From: Planctomyces sp. SH-PL62
GTDB taxonomy: Bacteria > Planctomycetota > Planctomycetia > Isosphaerales > Isosphaeraceae
DNA: 64,000 nt
Reading direction: 5' to 3'
Assembly: GCF_001610895.1 (NCBI RefSeq)
Contig: NZ_CP011273.1
Location: 310,001-374,000 of the forward strand
Part shown: one piece after another, positions 8,889-18,589 of the stretch
Layout of the letters: every line of letters begins with the position of its first letter
Numbering within the stretch: position 1 is the first letter of the stretch
Made by a program: the position numbers and the translations under genes
The notes under the pieces: model-generated
What the model was told of the DNA's origin: nothing
Databases searched by the model: none
What the model saw: only the letters and a program-made list of their open reading frames with translations

Positions 8889-10265
8889 ATGAAGAATCGA
8901 CTGTGTTCGATGCTCGCCGCGTCCCTGATCGCGGCCGCGCCCGCCGCCTCGGCGTCGGCGGACGAATCCCCGGCGGCGGGCGGTCCGTCGAAGGTCGCCG
9001 CGACGCGGCAGGAATTGAAGGAGCAACTCGAACGCTCGAAGGAGTCGCGGCCTCGGCTGCCGCTTCCGCCGCCGACCGAGTCTGAGATCGCCGAGGCGAA
9101 GGCGAGGTCCGAGTCGGCGAGGGCCGGGGCCGGGGCCTCCCCGCGCGGGATGGGGGGCGGAATCGTCAACAACGGCCGCTTGCGGCAGATCCACATCGAC
9201 CCCGATCTCCTCGGCTCCGGAAGCATGGGGTCGCGCGAGCCCGACCCGGCGATGACCCTCGACGGCACGTTCAAGACGATGCTGTTCTGGATCGTCTCGC
9301 GAGCGAACAACTGCACCTACTGCCAGGGACATCAGGAGGTCAAGCTCGCGGGCGACGGCGTGGGGGAGGACTCGATCGCCGCGCTCGACGGCGACTGGTC
9401 GGAATTCAGCCCCGCCCAACGCGCCGCGTTCGCCTTCACGCGCAAGTTGACTTATGAGCCGTACGCGTTGACCGACGCCGACCTCGACCGGCTGCGCGAG
9501 CACTACAATGATCTCCAGATCCTCGAGATCGTCATGACGGTGGCGGGCAACAACGCCACCAACCGCTGGACCGGGCCGCTGGCGATCCCCCAGGAGAAGC
9601 ATCGGGTCTTCCTGACGCCGACGGCCGAGAAGTACAAGACGATGCGCAGCCTCGTGGCCCCGATCGACCCGAACGCGGTCTGCGCCAAGCCGGCGTCGCG
9701 CGGCGAGTTGGAGTCCCGGGCCGAGGTCGAGAAGGCCCTGGAAGCCGCCCGCCTGCGCGACCCGCGCCTGCCGCTGGCGACGGACGACCAGGCTCGCTCG
9801 CTGCTCTCCTCAGAACCGTCGCGGCCGGGGGTCCAGCCGCAATGGCTTCGGCTCCTCGGGAACTTCCCCAAGGGGGGCAAGCGGCTGGCCGACTCCCTCA
9901 CCCGCGCCGAGACGAAAGGCAAGCTGAGCCCGAGCCTCAAGGCCAAGATCGCCTGGGTCGGGGCCCGTCACGATCGCGCCTGGTACGCCCTGGGGCACGC
10001 CAAGCAGCGTCTCAACGACCTGGGGCTGTCCGACGACCAGGTCTTCGCGCTGGATCGGGCCGATTTCGACAGCCCGGCGAATGAGCAGGCGGCGCTCGCC
10101 CTCGTCCGCAAGATCACGGAGGACCCGGCGCTGATCACCGACGCCGACGTCGAGGCCGTGCGCAAGCACTTCTCCGATTCCGAGACCGCCGAGGTGGTCT
10201 ATCTCGCCACCCAGGCCGCGGCCTTCGATCGGCTGACCGAGGCCGCCGGACTGCGTCTGGAATAA
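8889..10265 (+). CDS. Exported tandem carboxymuconolactone decarboxylase/AhpD-like protein
   Basis: A 458-residue protein with a signal peptide (residues 1-24) and a charged linker, then two AhpD-like helical domains. The first has the redox signature NCTYCQGH with Cys142, Cys145 and His148, as in alkylhydroperoxidase-type proteins. The second (from about residue 350) keeps the fold-like pattern and the His (WYALGH) but both Cys positions are Ala. Both domains share a LTDADLDRLREHY / ITDADVEAVRKHF segment, showing internal duplication. I infer a periplasmic thiol-peroxidase-like or related activity in the first domain and a structural second domain. The gene lies 58 bases after the lipoprotein and ends at a strong shared terminator. 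Confidence 0.85.
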   Translation: MKNRLCSMLAASLIAAAPAASASADESPAAGGPSKVAATRQELKEQLERSKESRPRLPLPPPTESEIAEAKARSESARAGAGASPRGMGGGIVNNGRLRQIHIDPDLLGSGSMGSREPDPAMTLDGTFKTMLFWIVSRANNCTYCQGHQEVKLAGDGVGEDSIAALDGDWSEFSPAQRAAFAFTRKLTYEPYALTDADLDRLREHYNDLQILEIVMTVAGNNATNRWTGPLAIPQEKHRVFLTPTAEKYKTMRSLVAPIDPNAVCAKPASRGELESRAEVEKALEAARLRDPRLPLATDDQARSLLSSEPSRPGVQPQWLRLLGNFPKGGKRLADSLTRAETKGKLSPSLKAKIAWVGARHDRAWYALGHAKQRLNDLGLSDDQVFALDRADFDSPANEQAALALVRKITEDPALITDADVEAVRKHFSDSETAEVVYLATQAAAFDRLTEAAGLRLE

Positions 10266-10280
10266 TGATGGGATGATGCG

Positions 10281-10318
10281 TCGAGGGGCGCGAAGGCTCC
10301 GGCCTTCGCGCCCCTCGA
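10281..10318. terminator. Bidirectional intrinsic-type hairpin
   Basis: A perfect 16-base-pair inverted repeat (10281-10296 with 10303-10318) around a six-base loop, placed between the convergent AhpD-like (plus) and DUF1501 (minus) genes. Arms are TCGAGGGGCGCGAAGG and its complement. No long T tract follows on either side, so it may act as a rho-independent-like stop or an RNA-stabilising end for both transcripts. Confidence 0.75.
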
Positions 10319-10333
10319 TCGGTCGATCCCGGT

Positions 10334-11701
10334 TCAGGCGATCACGGGCTTCACGACCTCGCCGTGGACGTCGGTCAGGCGGAAGTCGCGGCCGGAGTAG
10401 CGGTAGGTGAGCCGGGTGTGGTCCAGGCCCATCAGGTGGAGGATCGTGGCGTGGAAGTCGTGGACGTGGACGGGGTCTTCGGCCGGGCCGTCGCCGTACT
10501 CGTCGGAGACGCCGTGGCTGTAGCCCCCCTTCGCGCCGCCGCCGACGAGGAAGCAGGTGAAGCAGCGGCTGTGATGGCCGCGGCCGCGCGGCGTCAGGTC
10601 CTGCCAGGGGGTTCGCCCGAACTCCGAGCAGCCGACGATGAGCGTCTCGTCGAGCAGCCCCCGACTCTTGAGGTCGGCGATCAGCGCGGCGATCGGCCGG
10701 TCGATGTTCCGCGACAGGGCGCGGTGGTCGTCGATGTTGTTGTGGCTGTCCCAGTTGGTGTTCGAGCCGACATCGAACAGCTCGACGACCCGGACGCCGC
10801 GCTCGACGAGCCGTCGGGCGGTGAGGCACTGGGCGGCGAACGAGTCGGGGGCGTCGGCCGACGCGCCGTAGAGGTCGAGCGTGGCCCGGGACTCGCGGCC
10901 CAGGTCGAACGCCTCGGGGGCCTCGCGCATCAGGCCGTAGGCGGTGTCGAAGGTCGTCATCCGTGAGGCGAGCAGGCCGTCGGCGTCTCGGGCGGAGAGG
11001 TGGGCCTCGTTCAGGTCGCGGAGCATCCGCGCCTCCAGATCCCGTCGCGAGACCGACGGCACGGGGCTCGTCACGTCCGGGAGCGGGTTGGGGCCGGGAA
11101 TCACCCGCACGCCCTTGTGGTAGCCGGGCAGGAAGTTGGCGTCCCAGACCTGGAAGCCGTTGTACGGCTCCTTCGCCGCGAGCACCACGAACGAGGGGAG
11201 GTTCGTGTTGAGCGTCCCCAGGCCGTAGCTGATCCACGAGCCGAGGCTCGGCAATGGGATCGTGACCGAGCCGGTGTGCATCCCCAGGGTGGCAGCCGAG
11301 TGGCCGGCCGAGTCGCCGTGGACGGTGTGCAGGAAGCAGACGTCGTCGACGACCCCGCCGACGTGCTCGAACAGCTCGCTGACCATCTTGCCGGACTCGC
11401 CGCGGGGGCGGAAGGCGTAGGGGGAGGCCAGGACCTTCCGCGCGCCCACGGCCTTGTCGTGGTCCTTCTGGAGCTTCGGCTTGTAGTCGAAGGTGTCCAG
11501 GTGGGAGAACCCGCCCGTCATGAAGAACACGATCATGTGCTTCGCCTTGGCCGGGAAATGGCCCGGCCGGGGCGCCAGCGGGTGGCCCTCGTTGGCGGCG
11601 GCGGCGAGTGAGAGTCGGTGGCGGAGTCCCAGACCGCCGGCCGCGGCCAGCGCCGAGCCGCGACGGAGCAACGTGCGGCGATTCATCGATCGGTCGTTCA
11701 T
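10334..11701 (-). CDS. DUF1501 domain protein, Tat-exported
   Basis: A 455-residue protein with a Tat-type leader (RRTLLRRGSALAAAGG at residues 8-23). DUF1501 is related to the alkaline phosphatase/sulfatase fold; the conserved HMIVFFMTGGFSHLDTFD and SEFGRTPW segments are present. In planctomycetes such genes nearly always follow a PSD1/DUF1549-DUF1553 cytochrome-type gene, as here (60-base gap), and are thought to work with it, perhaps on complex polysaccharides; function is unproven. Its 3' end faces the hairpin at 10281-10318. Confidence 0.93.
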   Translation of the reverse strand: MNDRSMNRRTLLRRGSALAAAGGLGLRHRLSLAAAANEGHPLAPRPGHFPAKAKHMIVFFMTGGFSHLDTFDYKPKLQKDHDKAVGARKVLASPYAFRPRGESGKMVSELFEHVGGVVDDVCFLHTVHGDSAGHSAATLGMHTGSVTIPLPSLGSWISYGLGTLNTNLPSFVVLAAKEPYNGFQVWDANFLPGYHKGVRVIPGPNPLPDVTSPVPSVSRRDLEARMLRDLNEAHLSARDADGLLASRMTTFDTAYGLMREAPEAFDLGRESRATLDLYGASADAPDSFAAQCLTARRLVERGVRVVELFDVGSNTNWDSHNNIDDHRALSRNIDRPIAALIADLKSRGLLDETLIVGCSEFGRTPWQDLTPRGRGHHSRCFTCFLVGGGAKGGYSHGVSDEYGDGPAEDPVHVHDFHATILHLMGLDHTRLTYRYSGRDFRLTDVHGEVVKPVIA

Positions 11702-11761
11702 GGTTCGAACCCTCGGCGTCGGCCGGATCGCTCGCGGCCGACGCGCCCCTCGGTTGATGAA

Positions 11762-14257
11762 TCAGTCGACGTAGAGGAACTCGTTCGAGGCCAGGAGCGC
11801 CCGGGCGAGGCCGGACCAGGCCTCCTCGCCGCGACGCTCCGGCGGCAGGCCCTCGGCGGCCAGGCTCTGCTCATAGGACGCCAGGAACTCGTCCGCCCGG
11901 CTCTCCTCGGCGGAGGTCGGAGGTCGGCCGAACGCCCGGAGGTAGGCCAGCCGGAGGCGGGACGGGGCGTCGGCCGCGTCGGCGAGCAGCCGACCCGCGA
12001 ACCGCCGGGCCTGGTCGTGCACGAATGGGCTGTTGAGCAGATAGAGCGCCTGCAAGGCCACCGTGGAGCGGTCGCGCGAGGCGGTCGTCATGCTGGTGTC
12101 GGGACCGTTGAACAGCGAGAGGTACGGGTGCGGGTGGAGCCGCTGCACCATCAGGTAGACGCTCCGGTGCTCCGACGGATAGAGAGCCTTGAACTGGTGG
12201 TGGGCCGAGAAGGCCCAGGTCTCCTCGGCCGGGAACGGGTGCGCGCCCGGGCGATCCAGTCGAAGGTCGCCCCCCAGGGCGAGCAGGCCGTCCCGAAGGG
12301 CCTCGGCGTCGAGCGGGCGGCGGTCGAACCGCCAGTACCCGACGTTGCCGGTGTCGATCGCCGAGTTCTCCGAGTCGTGCTCGGAGGCGAGTTGATAGGT
12401 CTCCGACAGCATGATCCGGCGGTGCATCGCCTTGATCGACCAGCCCGAGGCGGTGAAGTCGGCCGCCAGCCACTCAAGCAGGTCGGGGTGGGTCGGCGCC
12501 GCGCCTCGGAGGCCGAAGTCGGAAGGGGTCGCCACGATCGGCTTGCCGAAGTGCTGCTGCCAGATCCGGTTGACCATCACCCGCGCGGTCAGGCTGCGCG
12601 GCCGGCCCTCGGTCAGCCAGTGCGCCAGGGCGAGCCGGCCGCTCCCGGACGGCGGCAGGTCGATCGTCCCGGCGGGGTCGAGCGCCTTGGGGACGCCCCG
12701 ATGGACCAGCTCGCCGAGCTTGCCGGGGTCGCCGCCGATCTGCACCTTCACGTCGGTCGGCGCGCCGTCGCGGACGGCGTAGGCTCGCGGGGCGAGGGAC
12801 GCGGGCCCGGCCTTCTCCAGCTTCGCAAGGTCGTCGCGAAGCCGCTTCACCCGCCGGTCGCGGCGCTGGACGGCCTGGGCCAGTTCCGCCTTCACCGCCT
12901 CGACCGCCTGCGTCGTCGCGGCCCGATCGGCCGGCCCGGCGGCCTCGGCGACGAACTCGGCCACGGCGGCCGACAGGGCCAGGTCGCCCGCCTTCGCCGC
13001 CGACTCGCCCGTCGATTCGGCCTCGGCCAGATTCGCCTTCAGCTCGGCGAGCTTCTCGGCGAATTGCGCCTCGTACGCCTTCATCGCGTCGGGCGGGACC
13101 AGGGGGGCGAACTCGCTCGGCTTGTGGTCTTCTTCCGAGCCGGCGAACGGATACTTCGTCCCGGCGAAAAAGCCGTAGAGGGCGTAATACTCGTTCGCCG
13201 AGATCGGGTCGAACTTGTGGTCGTGGCAGCGGGCGCATCGCAGCGAGAGGCCGAGCACGACCTGGCCGGTCGTGTTCAGGGTGTCCTCGATGATCTGGTG
13301 CATGTCTTCGAGTTTGATCGTGCCGAACCGCTTCGCCTGGGCGAGGAACCCGGTGGCGATCACGCGGCGGGCGTACTCTTCGGGCGGACCCTCGGCGGCC
13401 ATCACGTCGCCGGCGATCTGCTCGTGGAGGAAGCGATCGTAGGGGACGTCGGCGTTGAACGCGTCGATGACGTAGTCGCGGTAGAGGTGGGCCTCGGGGA
13501 TCGGGTAGTCGGAGTTGTCGCCGGCGGTGTCGGCGTATCGGGCGAGGTCGAGCCAGTCGCGGCCCCAACGCTCGCCATACTGGGGCGAGGCGAGCAGCTC
13601 GTCGACCAGCCTCGCGAAGGCGTCGGGGCGGTCGTCGGCCGCGAAGGCCTCGACGCGGTCGGGCTCGGGAGGGAGGCCGATCAGGTCGAACGTCGCCCTT
13701 CGAATGAGGGCGCGGCGATCGGCCTTCGCGACCGGGTGCAATCCCTGGCTTCGATGTCCGGCGGCGATCAAACGGTCGATCGGGGCGGAGGCCCAGCCGG
13801 TCGGGTCTTCGGGAGGAGCGACGGCGCGGAGCGGCTCGAAGGCCCAGTGCGCCTGGCCCTCGATGGGCTTCGACGCGGCGGCCGCGGGCCAGGGCGCGCC
13901 GGCGGCGATCCAGGCGGCCAGGTCGTCCTGCGCGGCGCGGGGGAGCGGCCCGGCGGGGGGCATCTTGAGGTCGTCGTCGGTGTGACGCACCGCCAGGAGC
14001 AGCGGACTCCCCTCGGGGTCCCCCGGCGCGACGGCCGGCCCGTTGTCGCCGCCGGAGAGCATCGCCTCGCGGGAATCGAGCCGGAGGCCGCCGCTCTGCT
14101 TCGCCTGGCCGTGGCACTTCACGCAGTTGTCGGCGAGCACCGGCCGCACGCGAAGCTCGAAGAACGCCTCGGACGCCCCCTCGGGAGCGTCGGCGAGCGC
14201 CGTCCCGCCCAGGACCAGGACCGTGGACAGCCAGCTGCCGATGAGAGTCCGATTCAT
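11762..14257 (-). CDS. PSD1 / planctomycete cytochrome C domain protein (DUF1549-DUF1553)
   Basis: An 831-residue exported protein. After a signal peptide (residues 1-22) comes the planctomycete cytochrome-C-type domain with a haem-binding CxxCH (Cys45, Cys48, His49). DUF1549 follows (about 140-350), including the DLARYADTAG segment and a second CARCHDHKFDP motif. A charged, probably coiled-coil region covers about 430-500, and DUF1553 follows to the end (VNRIWQQHFG, DLLEWLA, RRIMLSETYQ). The start at 14257 has a GGAGGAG site; the frame is open far upstream but without family sequence. First gene of the pair with DUF1501. The family is periplasmic and probably electron-transferring or carbohydrate-linked; substrate unknown. 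Confidence 0.93.
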   Translation of the reverse strand: MNRTLIGSWLSTVLVLGGTALADAPEGASEAFFELRVRPVLADNCVKCHGQAKQSGGLRLDSREAMLSGGDNGPAVAPGDPEGSPLLLAVRHTDDDLKMPPAGPLPRAAQDDLAAWIAAGAPWPAAAASKPIEGQAHWAFEPLRAVAPPEDPTGWASAPIDRLIAAGHRSQGLHPVAKADRRALIRRATFDLIGLPPEPDRVEAFAADDRPDAFARLVDELLASPQYGERWGRDWLDLARYADTAGDNSDYPIPEAHLYRDYVIDAFNADVPYDRFLHEQIAGDVMAAEGPPEEYARRVIATGFLAQAKRFGTIKLEDMHQIIEDTLNTTGQVVLGLSLRCARCHDHKFDPISANEYYALYGFFAGTKYPFAGSEEDHKPSEFAPLVPPDAMKAYEAQFAEKLAELKANLAEAESTGESAAKAGDLALSAAVAEFVAEAAGPADRAATTQAVEAVKAELAQAVQRRDRRVKRLRDDLAKLEKAGPASLAPRAYAVRDGAPTDVKVQIGGDPGKLGELVHRGVPKALDPAGTIDLPPSGSGRLALAHWLTEGRPRSLTARVMVNRIWQQHFGKPIVATPSDFGLRGAAPTHPDLLEWLAADFTASGWSIKAMHRRIMLSETYQLASEHDSENSAIDTGNVGYWRFDRRPLDAEALRDGLLALGGDLRLDRPGAHPFPAEETWAFSAHHQFKALYPSEHRSVYLMVQRLHPHPYLSLFNGPDTSMTTASRDRSTVALQALYLLNSPFVHDQARRFAGRLLADAADAPSRLRLAYLRAFGRPPTSAEESRADEFLASYEQSLAAEGLPPERRGEEAWSGLARALLASNEFLYVD

Positions 14258-14509
14258 GTCTCGCTCCTCCGCGTCCCATGGTCGCGGGCTGATTGTTGAA
14301 CAACGATCCAACTGAAGATACCCTGCGTGCGGCCGCGCCGGAAGTCCGAATCGAACCCGCCGCGACGAGTCGCGGGCCGTGCGGGCCCTCGCGACGGCGG
14401 GACGATCGGGCGGTTGCCCGCGGTCGCGCGACGTGCGACGATCCTCGAAGGACGCCGTCGGCCCCACGGCGTGCGTCGACGAACCTGGATGTCGACACGT
14501 GAGGAACCC

Positions 14510-17500
14510 ATGCCGATCTCGATCCTCCTTCCCTGCCTCCTCCTGGCGATCGCCCCGGCGGACGCCCCTCCCCCGGTCCTCGACGAAGCCCGCGACGGCC
14601 CTCCCCGCGCGATGCTCTCGCGCTTCCTGAATGGGGAGGCGGAGAAGGCGTTCGACGCCCGACGCGCGGCGGTGGCCGCGATCAAGACGCCCGACGACCT
14701 GGTCCGGCGCCAGGTCGACCTGAAGGCGCGGTTCCTCCAGGCGCTCGGCGACCTTCCCGAGAAGACACCGCTCAACGCGCGCGTCGTGGCGGCCGAGGAC
14801 CGCGACGGCTACCGCCTCGAACGGATCGTCTATGAGAGCCGGCCCGGCCACCACGTCACGGCGTTGTTCTATCGACCGATGGGGCCGCCCCCCTTCCCCG
14901 CGGTCCTGATGCCTTGCGGCCACGACGCCGTCGGCAAGTCGGCCGAGGGTTACCAGCGGGCGTGCGCCCTGCTGGCGCGCAACGGGATCGCGGCCCTCTG
15001 CTTCGATCCGATCGGCCAGGGGGAGCGTCGGCAGGTCCTCGGCCCCGACGGCGCGCCGATCGGTCCGGGGGGGACGGGCGAGCACACGTTGATCCACGTC
15101 GGCGCGCTGCTGGTCGGCCGGAGCACGGGGGGCTATCGCGTCTGGGACGGGATTCGCAGCCTCGACTACCTGGCGAGCCGGCCCGACGTCGACGCCTCCC
15201 GGCTCGGCTGCACGGGCTGCTCCGGGGGCGGGACGATGACCTCGTACCTCATGGCCCTGGACGACCGCGTGGTCGCGGCGGCGCCGTCGTGCTACATCAC
15301 GTCGATGGAGCGGCTCCTCGCCACCATCGGCCCGCAAGACGCCGAGCAGATCGTCACCGGCCAGGTCGCCTTCGGGCTGGAGCACGCCGACTACCTGGGC
15401 CTTCGCGCCCCGCGCCCCACCCTGATCCTCGCCTCCACGCGCGACTTCTTCGACATCCAGGGGACCTGGACGAGCTTCCGCGAGGCGAAGCGGACGTACG
15501 GGCTGCTGGGGCTCCCCGAGCGGGTGGACATCATCGAGGCGGACGAGACGCACGGCTATCCCGTCGCCCACCGCCAGGCGATGGCCCGCTGGATGCGCCG
15601 GTGGCTGCTGGGCAAGGACGAGCCGACGACCGAGGCGGAACTCGCCGTGCTGTCGGACGCCGCCCTGCTCTGCACGACGAGCGGACAGGTGCTCGCCGAC
15701 CTGCACGGCAAGTCGGCCTTCGACCTCAACGGCGAACGCGCCGACGAGCTGGCTCGGGCGCGGGCGGCGGCGGGGCCGCGCGACCGGGACGCGCTGGCCG
15801 CCGAGGTTCGTCGCCTGATCGTCCTGCGCGACCCGATCGGGCCGGCCGGGCGCGAGGATCGTGGCGAGGCCGCGTGGGGCGGCGGGACGGTCCGCCGTCT
15901 GGTCTTCGAGACGGAGCCGGGAGTCAAAATCCCGGCGCGACTCTTCACGCCAGCGAAGGTCGATGAGGCCGCGCGCCTGACTGTCATGGTCGGATATGTC
16001 GGCGACGAGGCGGTCGCTCCGGGTGGTCCGGTGGCGGCCCTCCTCGCGGAAGGTCGGCGCGTTCTGACGGCCGACCTCCGAGGGATGGGCGAGACGGCCC
16101 CCGAGGGGGACGGCGGCCTGGCCGGCGCCGACGCGCCCAATGCGTACGTCGCGCTCTTGCTCGGCCGCCCGCTTCTGGGGCAACGAGTCGGCGACCTCCT
16201 CGCCGTGCTCGCGGCCCTGAAGGACGAGGCCCCCGGCGGGCTCGACCTCGTGGGCCATGGGAACGCCGGGCCGATCGCCCTGCACGCGGCGGTGCTGGAG
16301 CCGAAGGTCGCCGCCTTGACGCTCGACGGCGCGATCGCGTCGTGGGCCGACGTCGTCCGCACGCCGCTCTCGCGAGGACAACTCGCCAACGCGGTCCCTG
16401 GCGTCCTCGCCGTCTACGATCTGCCCGACCTGGCCGCCGCGTTCGCGCCTCGGCCCCTGACGATCCGGTCGCCCGTCGATCCGGCGGCGCGTCCGGCGCC
16501 GGCCGAGCGGCGCGAGGGGGCGGCGACCGGCTCGTTCGCGCCGCGGACGCGGGTCTCGCTGCGGGGCGATCGGTGGTTCATCAACGATCGCCTGACTCAT
16601 CGCGAGGCCCCCGCCGAGGGTCTGCTGATGAACGTGCGCATGGTGAACGCGATCTTCGAGGATCGCCGCAGGCCGGACGACGATCCCGACGCAGTCACGG
16701 ACCGATTCCTGGCGAACCTGCCCGACTACGCGGCGCAGGGCGTCGACGCCGTGACCCTCAACCTCCAAGGGGGCACCCCCGGCTACGAGGGGGCGCTCAA
16801 CTCGGCGTTCGAGCCCGACGGCTCGCTGCGCGAGGGCTACCTGGCCCGCGCCGCCCGCGTCGTCGAGGCGTGCGATCGCGAAGGCCTGGTGGTGATCCTT
16901 GGGTGCTTCTACCAGCGGCAGGACCAGGTCCTGACGGACGAGGCCGCCGTGCGCGCCGGGGTGGCGAACGTGGCGGGCTGGATCCGGCGTCGCGGCTATC
17001 GCAACGTCGTCCTGGAGATCGCCAACGAATTCGACCACGACGGCTTCGACCACCGCCTGATCCGGAGCGTCGAGGGCCAGGTCGAACTGATCCGGCTGGC
17101 CCGTCGAGAGGCCCCCGGCCTTCTGGTTTCCACGAGCGGCCTGGGACACGGTCGCTATCCCGACGCCCTGGCCGACGCCGCCGACTTCCTCCTGATCCAC
17201 TTCAACGGCACGCCCCTCGACGACATCCCCGTGCGGATCGCGGCCTTCAAGCGTTTCGGGAAGCCGATCGTCTGCAACGAGGATGCGAAGGAGGGCGAGG
17301 CGGGCGCGCGGGCCGCCGAGCTTTCCGTCGAGGCCGGCGCTTCGTGGGGGCTGATGCTGGAGAAGGCCAACCAGCACCACCCCTTCGTTTTCAAGGGCTC
17401 CGCGGACGACCCGGTGGTCTACGCGAAGCTGAAGGTGCTGACCTCCCCCCGGACCGACGCCCCGCCCGAGGCGTACTTCCCCCCGGCCGAATCCGAGGGC

Positions 17501-18553
17501 GGCTGGCGGAAGCTCGACGACCCGGATGCGATCCGTCGCGTCGCCGGGATGGACCCGGCCCGGCTCGCGGATCTTCGCGAATGGCTCCGACGATCCGACG
17601 ATCGCAAGTTCGCCGCGGTCGTCGTCCGTCGCGGGCACATCGTTCTGGAAGCGGAGCGGGGCCGAAGCGCGACGACCGACGCCTCCCGAGTGGCCTCCTG
17701 TTCGAAGGCCGTCTGCGCCACGGTCCTCGCCATCGCTTCGGAGCAGAGCCGGCGCGGAGGATCGGCCCGTCCGATGAGTTTCAACGACCGGGCGTTCGCC
17801 TTCATCCCCCAGGCGAGGCCCTTGAGCGACCCTCGCAAGGCCGCGATCACCGTCGGTCAGTTGTTGAACCACACCTCGGGCCTCTGCCCCGAGGCGGCCG
17901 GGGCTCCCAACGACGGAACCTGGGAGTACATCCTGGGCCACAGCGGCGACCCGCGCACCGCCCGTCTAGCGTTCGATCCCGGCACCGCCTGCGGGTATTC
18001 CACCCACGCGTTCGCTCACGCGGCCCTCGTATGCGAGACCGTCACCGGCAAGCCCTACGATCAGTTCGCCGTCGAGGCCCTCTTCAGGCCGCTGGGGATC
18101 GAGCATTGGTGGTTCCAGTACTACGAAGGGGGGCCGAAGTACGGCCGACACCCCTCGCACGGCCTGGGGATGCCGGCGCGCGACATGGCCCGGATCGCCT
18201 ACTGCATGGCCCGCAGGGGCCGCTGGAAGGACCGGCAGGTGATCCCGACGTGGTTCGTCGAGGCCACCGCCGCCCCCACCCACGACGTCCACGGCCCCGA
18301 GCTGCGATTCAAGGTGGACGCCCAGATCTTCTCGTACGGCTGGGAGCTTCCCGCCCGCCTGACCGGCGAAGGAGGCCGCGACGGTCGGGGCATCCCGGCC
18401 GACGCCCGTTCCAAGCCTGGATCGGGAGGACAGCTGATCGCCTTCGTGCCGAGCCTCGACCTGGTCGTCGCCCGCCAGACCGGCGGCAGCGGCGGTTGGG
18501 AGTATGAGGAATTCCTGCGACGGGCCTGCGCGGCGGTCCTGGACGAATCGTGA
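14510..18553 (+). CDS. Three-part secreted fusion: esterase, glycosidase-like barrel, serine hydrolase
   Basis: A 1,347-residue protein in one uninterrupted frame, with a short signal-like leader (residues 1-19). Residues 30-370 are an alpha/beta hydrolase of the acetyl-xylan-esterase/dienelactone-hydrolase type, with GCSGGG (Ser238) and DETHGYP (His348). Residues 440-660 look like a second, inactive hydrolase half (GHGNAG replaces the nucleophile elbow). Residues 680-985 resemble a glycoside-hydrolase TIM barrel, with EIANEFD (Glu840) and VCNED (Glu924) as candidate catalytic acids. Residues 1010-1347 are a class-C-beta-lactamase-like serine hydrolase with SCSK (Ser1063, Lys1066), GYS (Tyr1163) and a GSGG motif. 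ATG 14510 follows GAGGAA; ATG 14489 is an alternative. These families are normally separate genes. Together they suggest extracellular deacetylation and cleavage of a decorated polysaccharide (inference). Confidence 0.8.
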   Translation: MPISILLPCLLLAIAPADAPPPVLDEARDGPPRAMLSRFLNGEAEKAFDARRAAVAAIKTPDDLVRRQVDLKARFLQALGDLPEKTPLNARVVAAEDRDGYRLERIVYESRPGHHVTALFYRPMGPPPFPAVLMPCGHDAVGKSAEGYQRACALLARNGIAALCFDPIGQGERRQVLGPDGAPIGPGGTGEHTLIHVGALLVGRSTGGYRVWDGIRSLDYLASRPDVDASRLGCTGCSGGGTMTSYLMALDDRVVAAAPSCYITSMERLLATIGPQDAEQIVTGQVAFGLEHADYLGLRAPRPTLILASTRDFFDIQGTWTSFREAKRTYGLLGLPERVDIIEADETHGYPVAHRQAMARWMRRWLLGKDEPTTEAELAVLSDAALLCTTSGQVLADLHGKSAFDLNGERADELARARAAAGPRDRDALAAEVRRLIVLRDPIGPAGREDRGEAAWGGGTVRRLVFETEPGVKIPARLFTPAKVDEAARLTVMVGYVGDEAVAPGGPVAALLAEGRRVLTADLRGMGETAPEGDGGLAGADAPNAYVALLLGRPLLGQRVGDLLAVLAALKDEAPGGLDLVGHGNAGPIALHAAVLEPKVAALTLDGAIASWADVVRTPLSRGQLANAVPGVLAVYDLPDLAAAFAPRPLTIRSPVDPAARPAPAERREGAATGSFAPRTRVSLRGDRWFINDRLTHREAPAEGLLMNVRMVNAIFEDRRRPDDDPDAVTDRFLANLPDYAAQGVDAVTLNLQGGTPGYEGALNSAFEPDGSLREGYLARAARVVEACDREGLVVILGCFYQRQDQVLTDEAAVRAGVANVAGWIRRRGYRNVVLEIANEFDHDGFDHRLIRSVEGQVELIRLARREAPGLLVSTSGLGHGRYPDALADAADFLLIHFNGTPLDDIPVRIAAFKRFGKPIVCNEDAKEGEAGARAAELSVEAGASWGLMLEKANQHHPFVFKGSADDPVVYAKLKVLTSPRTDAPPEAYFPPAESEGGWRKLDDPDAIRRVAGMDPARLADLREWLRRSDDRKFAAVVVRRGHIVLEAERGRSATTDASRVASCSKAVCATVLAIASEQSRRGGSARPMSFNDRAFAFIPQARPLSDPRKAAITVGQLLNHTSGLCPEAAGAPNDGTWEYILGHSGDPRTARLAFDPGTACGYSTHAFAHAALVCETVTGKPYDQFAVEALFRPLGIEHWWFQYYEGGPKYGRHPSHGLGMPARDMARIAYCMARRGRWKDRQVIPTWFVEATAAPTHDVHGPELRFKVDAQIFSYGWELPARLTGEGGRDGRGIPADARSKPGSGGQLIAFVPSLDLVVARQTGGSGGWEYEEFLRRACAAVLDES

Positions 18554-18589
18554 GTCCCTCACCGCGCCTCGACTTGGAGGAGATCTGCG

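Noticed and set aside
14258-17941. A minus-strand open frame extending the PSD1 gene by more than 1,200 residues upstream, antisense to the fusion gene
   Set aside because: It carries no family sequence, is rich in Arg, Gly and Ala, and the signal peptide with a GGAGGAG site starts at 14257; it is a GC-driven mirror frame.
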